A stretch of 42,658 nt of DNA, taken from assembly GCF_013608025.1 (NCBI RefSeq), contig NZ_VDLV01000014.1, forward strand, positions 47,368-90,025. The letters are read 5' to 3'. Within the stretch, counting starts at the first letter, position 1. Every line of letters starts with the position of its first letter. The position numbers and the translations under genes are program-made. This document shows, piece by piece, positions 8,043 to 16,249 of the stretch. The notes below the pieces were generated by a model. The model saw nothing but the letters and a program-made list of their open reading frames with translations. It made no database searches and was not told the DNA's origin. Source of the stretch: Pseudomonas brassicacearum subsp. neoaurantiaca (GTDB lineage: Bacteria > Pseudomonadota > Gammaproteobacteria > Pseudomonadales > Pseudomonadaceae).

Positions 8043-10624
8043 TCAACGTAGACCTGCAGCAACTCATTCAGGCGCTGGACGCGGATACCCGCCGCGACCT
8101 GGAGCGCTCGGCCGAGCGATGCGTGGATCGGGGCGCAAGCAAGGTCCTGGTGGAAGACCTGCTACAGAGCTTGCTGGAGCGAGGACGAGGGCTGCTCGGG
8201 CGCGCCTTGCAGGACGCCGGGATAAGCGCGAGCGAGCTGGACGCAACCTTGCAGCCACGTGCGGAACACGGCGCTTCACGTAACCCGGTCTTCGCGCCTG
8301 AATTGATTCAATGGCTTCAGGATGGGTTGTTGATGGCCCATCTCGAACTGGGCCAGAGCAACGTGACTGAAGCTGCGTTGATCCTGGCGTTGTTGCGCAA
8401 CCCGAATCGCCATGGGGGTACCCGTTACCAGTCATTGCTCGCCCAGTTGAACATTGACCGACTGAAGGCGTTCGCCCTGTCGCAGCAGGCCCAACAGGAG
8501 AATGGACACGCCATTGCTCAAGGCGATTCGCTTCTGGAGCGCTTCACTCACAACCTGACGCAACAGGCCCGTGACGGCAAGCTGGATCCCGTGCTTTGCC
8601 GGGACGGCGAAATCCGACAGATGATCGATATCCTGTCTCGTCGGCGTAAAAACAATCCGATCGTTGTCGGCGAGGCAGGCGTGGGCAAGACCGCCATTGT
8701 CGAAGGGTTGGCCCTGCGCATTGCTGCCGGGGAAGTGCCGTCAGGGCTTGAGGGCGTAGAGCTTTTGTCGCTGGACATGGGTCTGCTGCAAGCCGGGGCC
8801 AGCATGAAAGGCGAATTCGAGCGGCGGCTCAACGGTGTGATCGAGGGTGTAAAGACGTCGCCCAGCCCCGTCATCCTTTTCATCGACGAAGCCCATACCT
8901 TGATTGGCTCGGGCGGTAATGCCGGTGGTTCCGATGCGGCCAACCTGCTCAAGCCGGCCCTGGCTCGAGGTGAGCTGCGCACCATCGCGGCGACGACTTG
9001 GAGCGAGTACAAAAAATATTTCGAGAAGGATCCCGCCCTTGCCCGTCGTTTCCAACCGGTGCAATTGCACGAGCCGACCATCAGCGAGGCGGTGACCATC
9101 CTACGGGGGCTGGCCCGAGTCTACGAGGCGAGCCACGGTATTTATCTGCGCGATGATGCGGTGGTTGCGGCGGCGCAGCTGTCAGCACGCTACCTGGCGG
9201 GCCGCCAGTTGCCGGACAAGGCGGTCGATGTGCTGGATACCGCGTGTGCCCGCGTGCGCATCAGCCTTGCTGCCGCGCCGCAGCATCTTGAGCGTCTGCG
9301 TGGCGAACGGGCCGAAGGTGAGCGCCAGCGCCAGGCGTTGTGTCGCGATGCAGAGGCCGGCTTGTCAATCGATGCCCAAGCATTGGAAGCGCTGCGGTTA
9401 CGACTGGAGGCCCTCGAAATTGAATGCCAGTGCCTGGAAGTCCAATGGACAGAGCAGAGAGTTCTGGCCGAACGTTTGTTATCGCTGCGCCGGCAACTGG
9501 CTGGGCTGCGGGAAAATCGGGCGGACAAGGGCCTGGAGATCGAAACGCTGGAAGCGGCGTTGCACGAAACCCACAACGCGCTGGTGGATGCACAGGCTGA
9601 GCAACGCCTGGTCAGTTTTGAGGTGTGTCCGCGCTTGGTGGCGGAAGTGATCCACGCGTGGACGGGTGTCCCGCTGTCGCAGCTAGCCTGCGAGCACAAC
9701 GTGAAAATCGCCCGTTTCGCAACAGATCTACGCACCCGTATCAGGGGGCAGGAGCCAGCGGTGCAGGCGCTTGATCGAGCGATGCGCGCAGCCGCCTCCG
9801 GCTTGAACAAACCCGACGCTCCAGCGGGAGTGTTTTTGCTGGTAGGGCCAAGCGGGGTAGGCAAGACCGAAACGGCCTTGGCCTTGGCAGAGTTGCTGTA
9901 CGGCGGCGACCGATTCATCACGACAATCAACATGGCCGAGTTCCAGGAAAAACACACGGTTTCGAGGCTCATCGGCGCGCCTCCAGGTTATGTCGGATTT
10001 GGCGAGGGCGGGATGCTCACCGAGGCTGTTCGACAAAAGCCTTACTCGGTGGTGTTGCTCGATGAGGTCGAAAAAGCCGATCCGGACGTACTGAATCTGT
10101 TCTACCAGATATTCGACAAAGGCCTGGCCAACGACGGCGAAGGGCGGGAGATCGACTTTCGCAATACGTTGATTCTGATGACGTCGAACCTGGGCAGCGA
10201 ACGTATCAGCGAGTTGTGCCAGAACGCAGTGGCGCCGAGTGCCGAGCAACTCGAAGAGGCGATTCGGCCGCTGCTCAGCAAACATTTCAAACCCGCATTA
10301 CTGGCCCGTATGCGTGTGGTGCCGTATTACCCGGTAGGCGGCTCGGTGCTGCGCGAGTTGGTGGAGATAAAGCTGGGGCGTTTGGGCGCGCGACTGCAGC
10401 GTCGCCAGTTGGGCTTCAGTTATTGCATGCAGCTTGTTGATTACTTTGTCGAGCGCTGCACCCACAGCGACAGCGGTGCGCGGCTCATCGACCAACTGCT
10501 CGATCTGCATCTGATCCCTAAGTTGTCCGACGGCTTGCTCGCGGCCATGGCCATCGGCGAACAACCGCGGCAGGTGCACGCCACGCTCGATGAACAAGCC
10601 CGCGTGACGTGTGAGTTCAAGTGA
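8039..10624 (+). CDS. clpV: T6SS sheath-recycling ATPase TssH (ClpV)
   Basis: An 861-residue Clp/Hsp100 ATPase with the ClpV layout: an N-terminal Clp-N domain (about 1-150), first AAA+ module with Walker A GEAGVGKT (211-218) and Walker B LFIDEAHTL, a middle coiled-coil domain (about 400-530), and second AAA+ module with Walker A GPSGVGKT (603-610) and LLDEVEKA. It unfolds contracted TssC N-termini so that the sheath can be rebuilt. Both nucleotide sites look intact. The start overlaps tssG by 4 nt. The position directly before sfa matches HSI-II clpV2 rather than the housekeeping clpB. Confidence 0.96.
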   Translation: MINVDLQQLIQALDADTRRDLERSAERCVDRGASKVLVEDLLQSLLERGRGLLGRALQDAGISASELDATLQPRAEHGASRNPVFAPELIQWLQDGLLMAHLELGQSNVTEAALILALLRNPNRHGGTRYQSLLAQLNIDRLKAFALSQQAQQENGHAIAQGDSLLERFTHNLTQQARDGKLDPVLCRDGEIRQMIDILSRRRKNNPIVVGEAGVGKTAIVEGLALRIAAGEVPSGLEGVELLSLDMGLLQAGASMKGEFERRLNGVIEGVKTSPSPVILFIDEAHTLIGSGGNAGGSDAANLLKPALARGELRTIAATTWSEYKKYFEKDPALARRFQPVQLHEPTISEAVTILRGLARVYEASHGIYLRDDAVVAAAQLSARYLAGRQLPDKAVDVLDTACARVRISLAAAPQHLERLRGERAEGERQRQALCRDAEAGLSIDAQALEALRLRLEALEIECQCLEVQWTEQRVLAERLLSLRRQLAGLRENRADKGLEIETLEAALHETHNALVDAQAEQRLVSFEVCPRLVAEVIHAWTGVPLSQLACEHNVKIARFATDLRTRIRGQEPAVQALDRAMRAAASGLNKPDAPAGVFLLVGPSGVGKTETALALAELLYGGDRFITTINMAEFQEKHTVSRLIGAPPGYVGFGEGGMLTEAVRQKPYSVVLLDEVEKADPDVLNLFYQIFDKGLANDGEGREIDFRNTLILMTSNLGSERISELCQNAVAPSAEQLEEAIRPLLSKHFKPALLARMRVVPYYPVGGSVLRELVEIKLGRLGARLQRRQLGFSYCMQLVDYFVERCTHSDSGARLIDQLLDLHLIPKLSDGLLAAMAIGEQPRQVHATLDEQARVTCEFK

Positions 10625-12147
10625 TGGGGGCACTGTTGAGTCATGTGCCTGAACCGCTGGTTTATGCCGAAGCGTTGCTGGCGCAGTTTTCCAGCCTTTC
10701 GCAATCGGCCGACGATGCGACCTTGCTCGGCGATTTCATCAGGGGGGCGGCGCGGCTCAGTGGCTGTGAACTGGCGCAGTTATATTTGTTGGACGCCGCG
10801 CACGGCCGCCTGGAATTAAGTGCCGAATGCCTGGAAGACCGATTGCAGTTTCGTGACCCGGCCGGCTTGCCTTGCGATTACGCCGGTGAGCAACTGCTGC
10901 AATTCGTCCTGCGTCAGAACCGCATGGCGTGCCTTGGTGCGTTGAGCGACAGCCTGCACGATACGCGTTTCCTGCCGGCCCGTGCTGCGCCGTGGCAGTC
11001 GCTGCTCTGTGTGCCGCTAGCCACCGGAGACGAGATCAAAGGGTTGTTGCTTTGCGCCAGCTCCCAATGGATCGACCTGCAGGGATTCGCTGATTCCCTG
11101 GGCTCTCTCGGAGCGTTCGCGCTCAACCAGATCCACCAGTTGCAACGCCAACGGCGTCCTTCCACTGAAGTTCGGCCTGTGGCGATCAACCTGCCGAGCG
11201 CCAACGGTTTCGGCCTCATCGGCAAGAGCGCGGCGATGCGCCAAACTTGTCAGCTGATCAACAAAGTCGTGAACAGCCCGTACACGGTCCTGCTTTATGG
11301 CGAGACGGGTACCGGCAAGGAAGTCGTGGCCCGGGCAATCCACGATTGCGGGCCGCGTCGCACGCAGGCGTTCATTGTTCAGAACTGCGCGGCGCTTCCG
11401 GAACATCTGCTGGAAAGCGAGTTGTTCGGTTATCGCAAGGGGGCGTTTACCGGCGCTGATCGTGACCGCGTGGGCTTATTCGACGCGGCTGACAAGGGCA
11501 CATTATTGCTCGATGAAATTGGCGACATGCCCTTGTCGCTCCAGGCCAAGTTGCTACGCGTCTTGCAGGAGGGTGAGATACGTCCGTTGGGGTCGAACCT
11601 CACCCACAAGATCGACGTGCGCATCATCGCCGCCACCCATCGCGACCTGAAACGCTTGATGAGCGAAGGCAAGTTCCGCGAAGACCTGTATTACCGCCTT
11701 GCACAGTTTCCCATCCAATTGCCGCCGCTGCGCCAGCGTGGCCCCGACATCATCGAACTGGCTCGGCACTTTGCCGACAAGGCTTGTGCCCTTCTGCAGC
11801 GCGATCTCGTGTATTGGTCCGACGCTGCGCTGGCCCACCTGGCTGCCTATGACTTTCCCGGAAACGTACGCGAGCTCAAAGGCATCGTCGAAAGAGCGGT
11901 GCTGTTGTGCGAAGGCGACGAATTACGAGTAGAGCACTTTGCCCTGCACATTAAACACCCACCCGATGAAGGTCGCGTAAGCCTGCGCGAACGGATGGAA
12001 CACATCGAACGCAGCCTGATGATCGATTGCCTGCGCAAGAATTCCGGTAACCAGACGCTGACGGCTCGGGAGCTCGGCTTGCCGCTGCGCACGCTGTTGT
12101 ATCGGATGAGTCGGCTGAACATTCGCCGCAAGGACGCCGAAGTCTGA
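10624..12147 (+). CDS. sfa: Sigma-54-dependent transcriptional activator Sfa
   Basis: A 507-residue bacterial enhancer-binding protein. The N-terminal ~180 residues look like a GAF-type sensor domain. The AAA+ domain has Walker A GETGTGKE (226-233), the sigma-54 contact loop GAFTGA (273-278) and LLLDEIGDMP, and the C-terminus has a Fis-type helix-turn-helix ending TARELGLPLRTLLYRM. All residues needed for sigma-54 activation are present. In P. aeruginosa the equivalent Sfa2 is encoded at the same HSI-II position. ATG 10624 overlaps the clpV TGA by one base; a GTG at 10621 is an alternative start. It likely drives sigma-54 promoters of this cluster or of unlinked hcp/vgrG genes. Confidence 0.93.
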   Translation: MGALLSHVPEPLVYAEALLAQFSSLSQSADDATLLGDFIRGAARLSGCELAQLYLLDAAHGRLELSAECLEDRLQFRDPAGLPCDYAGEQLLQFVLRQNRMACLGALSDSLHDTRFLPARAAPWQSLLCVPLATGDEIKGLLLCASSQWIDLQGFADSLGSLGAFALNQIHQLQRQRRPSTEVRPVAINLPSANGFGLIGKSAAMRQTCQLINKVVNSPYTVLLYGETGTGKEVVARAIHDCGPRRTQAFIVQNCAALPEHLLESELFGYRKGAFTGADRDRVGLFDAADKGTLLLDEIGDMPLSLQAKLLRVLQEGEIRPLGSNLTHKIDVRIIAATHRDLKRLMSEGKFREDLYYRLAQFPIQLPPLRQRGPDIIELARHFADKACALLQRDLVYWSDAALAHLAAYDFPGNVRELKGIVERAVLLCEGDELRVEHFALHIKHPPDEGRVSLRERMEHIERSLMIDCLRKNSGNQTLTARELGLPLRTLLYRMSRLNIRRKDAEV

Positions 12148-12189
12148 CGCTGTGATTCAACCTCATTCACTTATTTCAGGACACTTTGG

Positions 12190-12330
12190 ATGACCGCTCA
12201 CCCTTGGCAAATCTTCCTGCTGACCGTTGTCGTGTTGTTCGGCCTCGGTGGTTGCAACGCAAACTACACATTCAACGACAGCACTTATCGCCCTTTGGGT
12301 GATCCGCAAGCGGTAAACCGCGGTAAGTGA
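12190..12330 (+). CDS. OrfX-like 46-residue lipoprotein of the T6SS cluster
   Basis: A 46-codon gene starting at ATG 12190, preceded by TTTCAGGACAC with AGGA about 9 nt before the start. The protein has a short positively poor signal segment, a hydrophobic stretch (residues 7-20) and a lipobox LGGC with Cys22, then a polar tail NANYTFNDSTYRPLGDPQAVNRGK. After lipidation only about 25 residues would remain in the periplasm. It sits between sfa and fha, 42 nt after sfa and 18 nt before fha, exactly where P. aeruginosa HSI-II carries orfX (PA1664). Its function is unknown to me; a helper of TssJ/TssM assembly is only a guess. Confidence 0.8.
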   Translation: MTAHPWQIFLLTVVVLFGLGGCNANYTFNDSTYRPLGDPQAVNRGK

Positions 12331-12348
12331 CCGCAAGGAGGCACATCG

Positions 12349-13527
12349 GTGGAAGTCATTTTCGAAAGGTTGGATGCCAGGCAATTTGTCAGCCCGAGCC
12401 CGTGCCGGAAAATTTTCGGGACGGCGGGCGGCGTTATTGGGCGAGGCGAGGAGTGTGACTGGGTCATCCCGGACAGCGAGCGCCTCTTGTCCAAGCGCCA
12501 TGCGCGGGTGAGTTTCCAGGGAGGCGCGTTTTTTCTCACCGACATCAGCGGCAATGGTATATCCCACCGCAGAAACGGTGCGCGCCTGCCTAAAGGCGAG
12601 CCAGTGCCCATCAAGGATGGGGATATCTACGTCATGGGCGAATGCGAACTCCTGGCGCGGTTGGTGGCTCGTTCGGGTAACAGCATTCCCAAGGCCGACC
12701 GTTCGGTGTCCAGCGGCAATCTCATTCCGGACGATGCATTCGTGGGGCTCGATCCGCTGGAAGGCCTGGACCGACAGGAGCGTGTGTTTTCTGAAATAGA
12801 TGGGTTGCTCGATCCCAGTGCGATGCCTGCTTACCACTCGGACTCTGTGCGGGCCGATATGGAAAGCCTGCGACTGCCAGAACTGGTCGACGCGAATAAT
12901 GAGCAGGCGCCTTTTCTGACACCCCAACCTTGCGAGCCCGCACAGGAGGACTTTTGGCAACGCTTCGGTCACTCGCTAGGCATGGACCTCGGGGATATGG
13001 ACGCGGAAGCCCGCGAGGCGTTGGCGGTCAACGTCGCGCAGTTGTTCAAGCAAAGCGTCCGGGGCTTGCAACAGAGTCTGCGAACTCGTTCCGAGTTGAA
13101 AGGCGAGCTGCGTCTGGCCCAGACCGTTTTCCACGGTCCTCGGAAAAATCCGTTGAAGTACACCGATGATGCTTTGCCGATGCTGTTGCAGCCAGGCGTG
13201 TCACTCCAGTTGTCGGCCAGCGAGGCTATCAACCGCTCATTCCATGACCTCCAGGCACACCAAGTGGCCTTGCTGGCCGCCAGCCGGTCCACCCTGCGTA
13301 CGGTGCTGGAACATTTTTCGCCTCGCCAATTGATCCTGCGGATGGAGCGCGAGCAGCGACCGTTGATCAGTACGTCAGGCGGCCACTGGCGGGCATTCGG
13401 TCGTTATCACCAAGGGCTGTGCGACGACGATGACTGGGTGGAGCGCCTGCTTGCCCGGGACTTCGCCAAGGCATACGAGGAACAGGTCCGCCTGGTGTCC
13501 ACTCTGCAAAACGATCTTCATGGATGA
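12349..13527 (+). CDS. fha: T6SS FHA-domain protein Fha (TagH)
   Basis: A 392-residue TagH/Fha protein starting at GTG 12349, with AAGGAG 8 nt upstream. The N-terminal FHA domain shows the phosphothreonine-binding pattern GRGEE (31-35), SKRH (48-51) and GNG (68-70). A variable linker follows, and the C-terminal ~190 residues (from EDFWQRFGHSLG) match the T6SS-associated C-terminal domain. In the threonine phosphorylation pathway Fha is phosphorylated by the kinase and dephosphorylated by the phosphatase, and promotes assembly. Both enzymes are encoded at the end of this operon. The stop overlaps the tssJ ATG. Confidence 0.92.
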   Translation: MEVIFERLDARQFVSPSPCRKIFGTAGGVIGRGEECDWVIPDSERLLSKRHARVSFQGGAFFLTDISGNGISHRRNGARLPKGEPVPIKDGDIYVMGECELLARLVARSGNSIPKADRSVSSGNLIPDDAFVGLDPLEGLDRQERVFSEIDGLLDPSAMPAYHSDSVRADMESLRLPELVDANNEQAPFLTPQPCEPAQEDFWQRFGHSLGMDLGDMDAEAREALAVNVAQLFKQSVRGLQQSLRTRSELKGELRLAQTVFHGPRKNPLKYTDDALPMLLQPGVSLQLSASEAINRSFHDLQAHQVALLAASRSTLRTVLEHFSPRQLILRMEREQRPLISTSGGHWRAFGRYHQGLCDDDDWVERLLARDFAKAYEEQVRLVSTLQNDLHG

Positions 13528-14039
13528 CGTACATGTCTCGCCGCACCCTGCTTTTTTTCAAGACGCTGACGTTGACGCTAGCGGTTACGACGTTGGTGGC
13601 CGGTTGTGCCAGTCTGTCGCCGTTTTCAACGATGACCAAACTCAATCTCACCCTCACTGCCAGCGATCAGCTCAACCCGGACCTCAACGGGCGGCCATCT
13701 CCTGTCGTGGTGCGCCTGTTCGAACTCAAGCATCCGGTGGCTTATGAAAACGCAGATTTCTTCAGTCTGTATGACCGTGCCAGGGAGTCCCTGGCGCCTG
13801 ACTTGATCACCAGCGAAGAACTGGAGTTGCGTCCCGGCGAAACGGTCACGCTCAGGCTCAACGTCGCAGGGGGCGGTCGTTATGTCGGGGTGCTTGCGGC
13901 GTACCGGGACCTGCCTCGGACCCAGTGGCGTCAAACGCTGTCCGTCGCTACGGCGCAAGTGACTGAAGCGCATCTGATGCTCGATCAGGATGGCATTGCC
14001 AGCCATTTCGAAAGCTTTGCCAGGACGGATGACCAATGA
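13524..14039 (+). CDS. tssJ: T6SS outer-membrane lipoprotein TssJ
   Basis: A 171-residue lipoprotein with signal peptide and lipobox VAGC (Cys28), then a TssJ-type beta-sandwich: LNLTLTASDQLNPDLNGR, PVVVRLFELK, FFSLYD, and the LRLNVAGGGRYVGVLAAYRDL strands. TssJ anchors the membrane complex to the outer membrane and binds the periplasmic end of TssM. The ATG at 13524 overlaps the fha stop (ATGA); an internal ATG at 13533 (MSRRT) is an equally possible start and keeps the signal peptide. It also overlaps tssK by 4 nt. Confidence 0.92.
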   Translation: MTYMSRRTLLFFKTLTLTLAVTTLVAGCASLSPFSTMTKLNLTLTASDQLNPDLNGRPSPVVVRLFELKHPVAYENADFFSLYDRARESLAPDLITSEELELRPGETVTLRLNVAGGGRYVGVLAAYRDLPRTQWRQTLSVATAQVTEAHLMLDQDGIASHFESFARTDDQ

Positions 14040-15367
14040 ATCACGATAAGGTCATCTGGCAGGAAGGAATGTTGCTGCGCCCACAACATTTACAGCACAA
14101 CGATCGCTATTTCGATCATCAGCTCAAGCTTCGCACACGCTTGCTGGATGGTTACGCCTGGGGCTTCCTGACGCTGGAAATCGATCTGCAGTTTCTGAAC
14201 ATGGGGCGACTGATCATCAGCAAGGCTTCGGGTATCTTGCCAGACGGCAGCTTCTTCGAATTGAACGGTAACGCTGAGCCGCTGGCCCTGGAAGTGCCCT
14301 CCAACACCTGCAACACGCCCATCTATCTCGCCCTGCCTCTCGTGACCGGCAATCGGGTCGAGTCTCGTCGTCCCGAGCAAGCCGATGTGCTGGCGCGCTA
14401 TATCACCTATGAAATGCAGGTGACCGACTCCAATGCGGCAGACGCTTTCAGCAGTCAGATCAGCTGTGGCCGCCCGGATGTACGCTTGCTGCTGGGCGAG
14501 CGGCAGGGCGACCAGGCTTTCGTCAAGTTGAAAGTTTGCGAAGTCCTTGATACCACGCCTGATGGTGGAATCAGGCTCGACGCGGATTTTGTGCCCGCGT
14601 TCATCCAGACCAAGTCATCCGGCTACCTGTTGTCATGCCTCAAGGAAGTCATTGGCATGCTTGGCCACCGGGGCGAAAGCCTCGCCGAACGGATTCTCTC
14701 CAACGGGAATGCGGGTGCGGTTCAAGTCGGCGATTTCATGATGCTGCAGTTGATCAACCGTACCGAATTGCTGCTGCGTCACTATCTGGACCTGGAGCAG
14801 GTTCACCCTGAAACCCTTTATCGAACGCTGCTTTCTCTGCTCGGCGAGTTGGCGACCTATTCAACAGACAGTAAGCGCCCTTCATTCGATCACCGCTACC
14901 AACACAGCGATCTGGGCGCGTGCTTTCGAAGCCTCATGCAGGCAATCCGGCAGGTACTGTCGATGGTGCTGGAACAGCATGCCATTGAGCTGCGATTGCA
15001 GACTCGCCAGTACGGAATCAGCGTTTCGCCGATGCATGACCTTTCACTGCTGGACTCGGCTTCGTTCGTACTGGCCGCGAGCGCCCATTGTGACAGCGAG
15101 GAGTTGCGCCATCGCTTGCCGTCGCATCTCAAGATCGGTTCGGTGGAGCGCATTCGCCAGTTGGTCAATTTGCATTTGCCGGGCATCAAGATCAGGCCTT
15201 TGCCCGTGGCGCCGCGGCAGATTGCGTTCCATGCCAACAAGACCTATTTCCTCCTTGAACCCAGTGTCGAGGACCTTGCCCAGGTGAAGCGTTCAGCGGG
15301 CTTTGCCTTTCATGTGTCGGGTGAATTCGCTGAGCTGGAACTGAATTTTTGGGCCATCAGGAACTGA
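14036..15367 (+). CDS. tssK: T6SS baseplate adaptor TssK
   Basis: A 443-residue TssK (VasE/ImpJ) protein, of typical length, with the hallmark N-terminus VIWQEGMLLRPQHLQHNDRY and a LLSCLKEVIGMLGHRGESLAERI helix pair. TssK is related to receptor-binding shell proteins of siphophages and connects the TssFG wedge to the TssLM membrane complex. The ATG at 14036 overlaps the tssJ TGA. Six nucleotides separate its stop from the tssL ATG. Confidence 0.96.
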   Translation: MNHDKVIWQEGMLLRPQHLQHNDRYFDHQLKLRTRLLDGYAWGFLTLEIDLQFLNMGRLIISKASGILPDGSFFELNGNAEPLALEVPSNTCNTPIYLALPLVTGNRVESRRPEQADVLARYITYEMQVTDSNAADAFSSQISCGRPDVRLLLGERQGDQAFVKLKVCEVLDTTPDGGIRLDADFVPAFIQTKSSGYLLSCLKEVIGMLGHRGESLAERILSNGNAGAVQVGDFMMLQLINRTELLLRHYLDLEQVHPETLYRTLLSLLGELATYSTDSKRPSFDHRYQHSDLGACFRSLMQAIRQVLSMVLEQHAIELRLQTRQYGISVSPMHDLSLLDSASFVLAASAHCDSEELRHRLPSHLKIGSVERIRQLVNLHLPGIKIRPLPVAPRQIAFHANKTYFLLEPSVEDLAQVKRSAGFAFHVSGEFAELELNFWAIRN

Positions 15368-15372
15368 CTGAC

Positions 15373-16236
15373 ATGGATAAGGACATGCCTCAAGACGACA
15401 TTACCGTCCTGCTCGATTTTCACGGACAGCGCCCGGCTTCGGGTCCTTTGACCGACGCTGCCGCGCCGCCGCGTATCGAACAGCTGGAAGATCGAATGAT
15501 TTATGCCGCACGCCAGCCACGGTCCCGAAGGTTCGTGACCAGCCTTAATCCCCTGGTGGAGGCTGCGTCGGGGTTGTTGGCCCAGATGATGTCGCTCAAG
15601 CGGGGCCGCGAGCGCGCAGACCTGAATGACCTCAAGCAGGAATTGACCTTGGAGTTGAAGCAGTTCGAAGCCTTGGCGTTGCACGCCAACGTCGAGCAAA
15701 GCGAGGTGGTCGCTGCTCGTTACGTGCTGTGCACGGTGCTTGATGAGGCCGTCGTCGTCACGTCGTGGGGATACGGCAGCGGTTGGTCGCAAATCAGCCT
15801 GCTCAGCACCTTTCACAATGAAACGTTCGGCGGCGAAAAAGTTTTCCAATTGCTTGATCGCTTGTTGAAAGATCCGGTGAAGCATTTGCACATGCTGGAG
15901 CTGCTTTATCTTTGCCTGTCTTTGGGCTTTGAGGGCAAATATCGGGTCCAGGCACGCGGGGGGTTCGAGCTCGTTGGCATCCGCGACGCGCTGTATCGCT
16001 CGATCCGTCAGGTACGCGGCGATGCACCGCGCCAACTTTCACCCCGTTGGGAAGGGCTCGTTGCCCCACCTCGCCGTCCGGTGCGGGTTGTTCCTGCCTG
16101 GACCGTGGCGTTTTTTACCCTGGCTTGTCTGGGTGTGATGTACGCGGGCTTCGCGTGGGTGTTGGACGAGCAGCGCGAAAGCATCCTGCAACCCTATCAA
16201 TTACTAGAGCCGGCTGTGGTTCAAGCGCAGCCGTAA
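15373..16236 (+). CDS. tssL: T6SS inner-membrane protein TssL (DotU family)
   Basis: A 287-residue DotU-like TssL. The cytoplasmic domain (about 40-215) includes NPLVEAASGLLAQM, ARYVLCTVLDEAVV and ETFGGEKVFQLLDRLL, and one C-terminal membrane segment lies near residues 238-262 (VVPAWTVAFFTLACLGVMYA). There is no OmpA-like peptidoglycan-binding extension, so anchoring to the wall must come from elsewhere. I chose ATG 15373, 10 nt after AGGA, instead of a frame extension inside tssK, because MDKDMPQDD gives the usual family start. Confidence 0.94.
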   Translation: MDKDMPQDDITVLLDFHGQRPASGPLTDAAAPPRIEQLEDRMIYAARQPRSRRFVTSLNPLVEAASGLLAQMMSLKRGRERADLNDLKQELTLELKQFEALALHANVEQSEVVAARYVLCTVLDEAVVVTSWGYGSGWSQISLLSTFHNETFGGEKVFQLLDRLLKDPVKHLHMLELLYLCLSLGFEGKYRVQARGGFELVGIRDALYRSIRQVRGDAPRQLSPRWEGLVAPPRRPVRVVPAWTVAFFTLACLGVMYAGFAWVLDEQRESILQPYQLLEPAVVQAQP

Positions 16237-16249
16237 ACAGGGACGTGTC

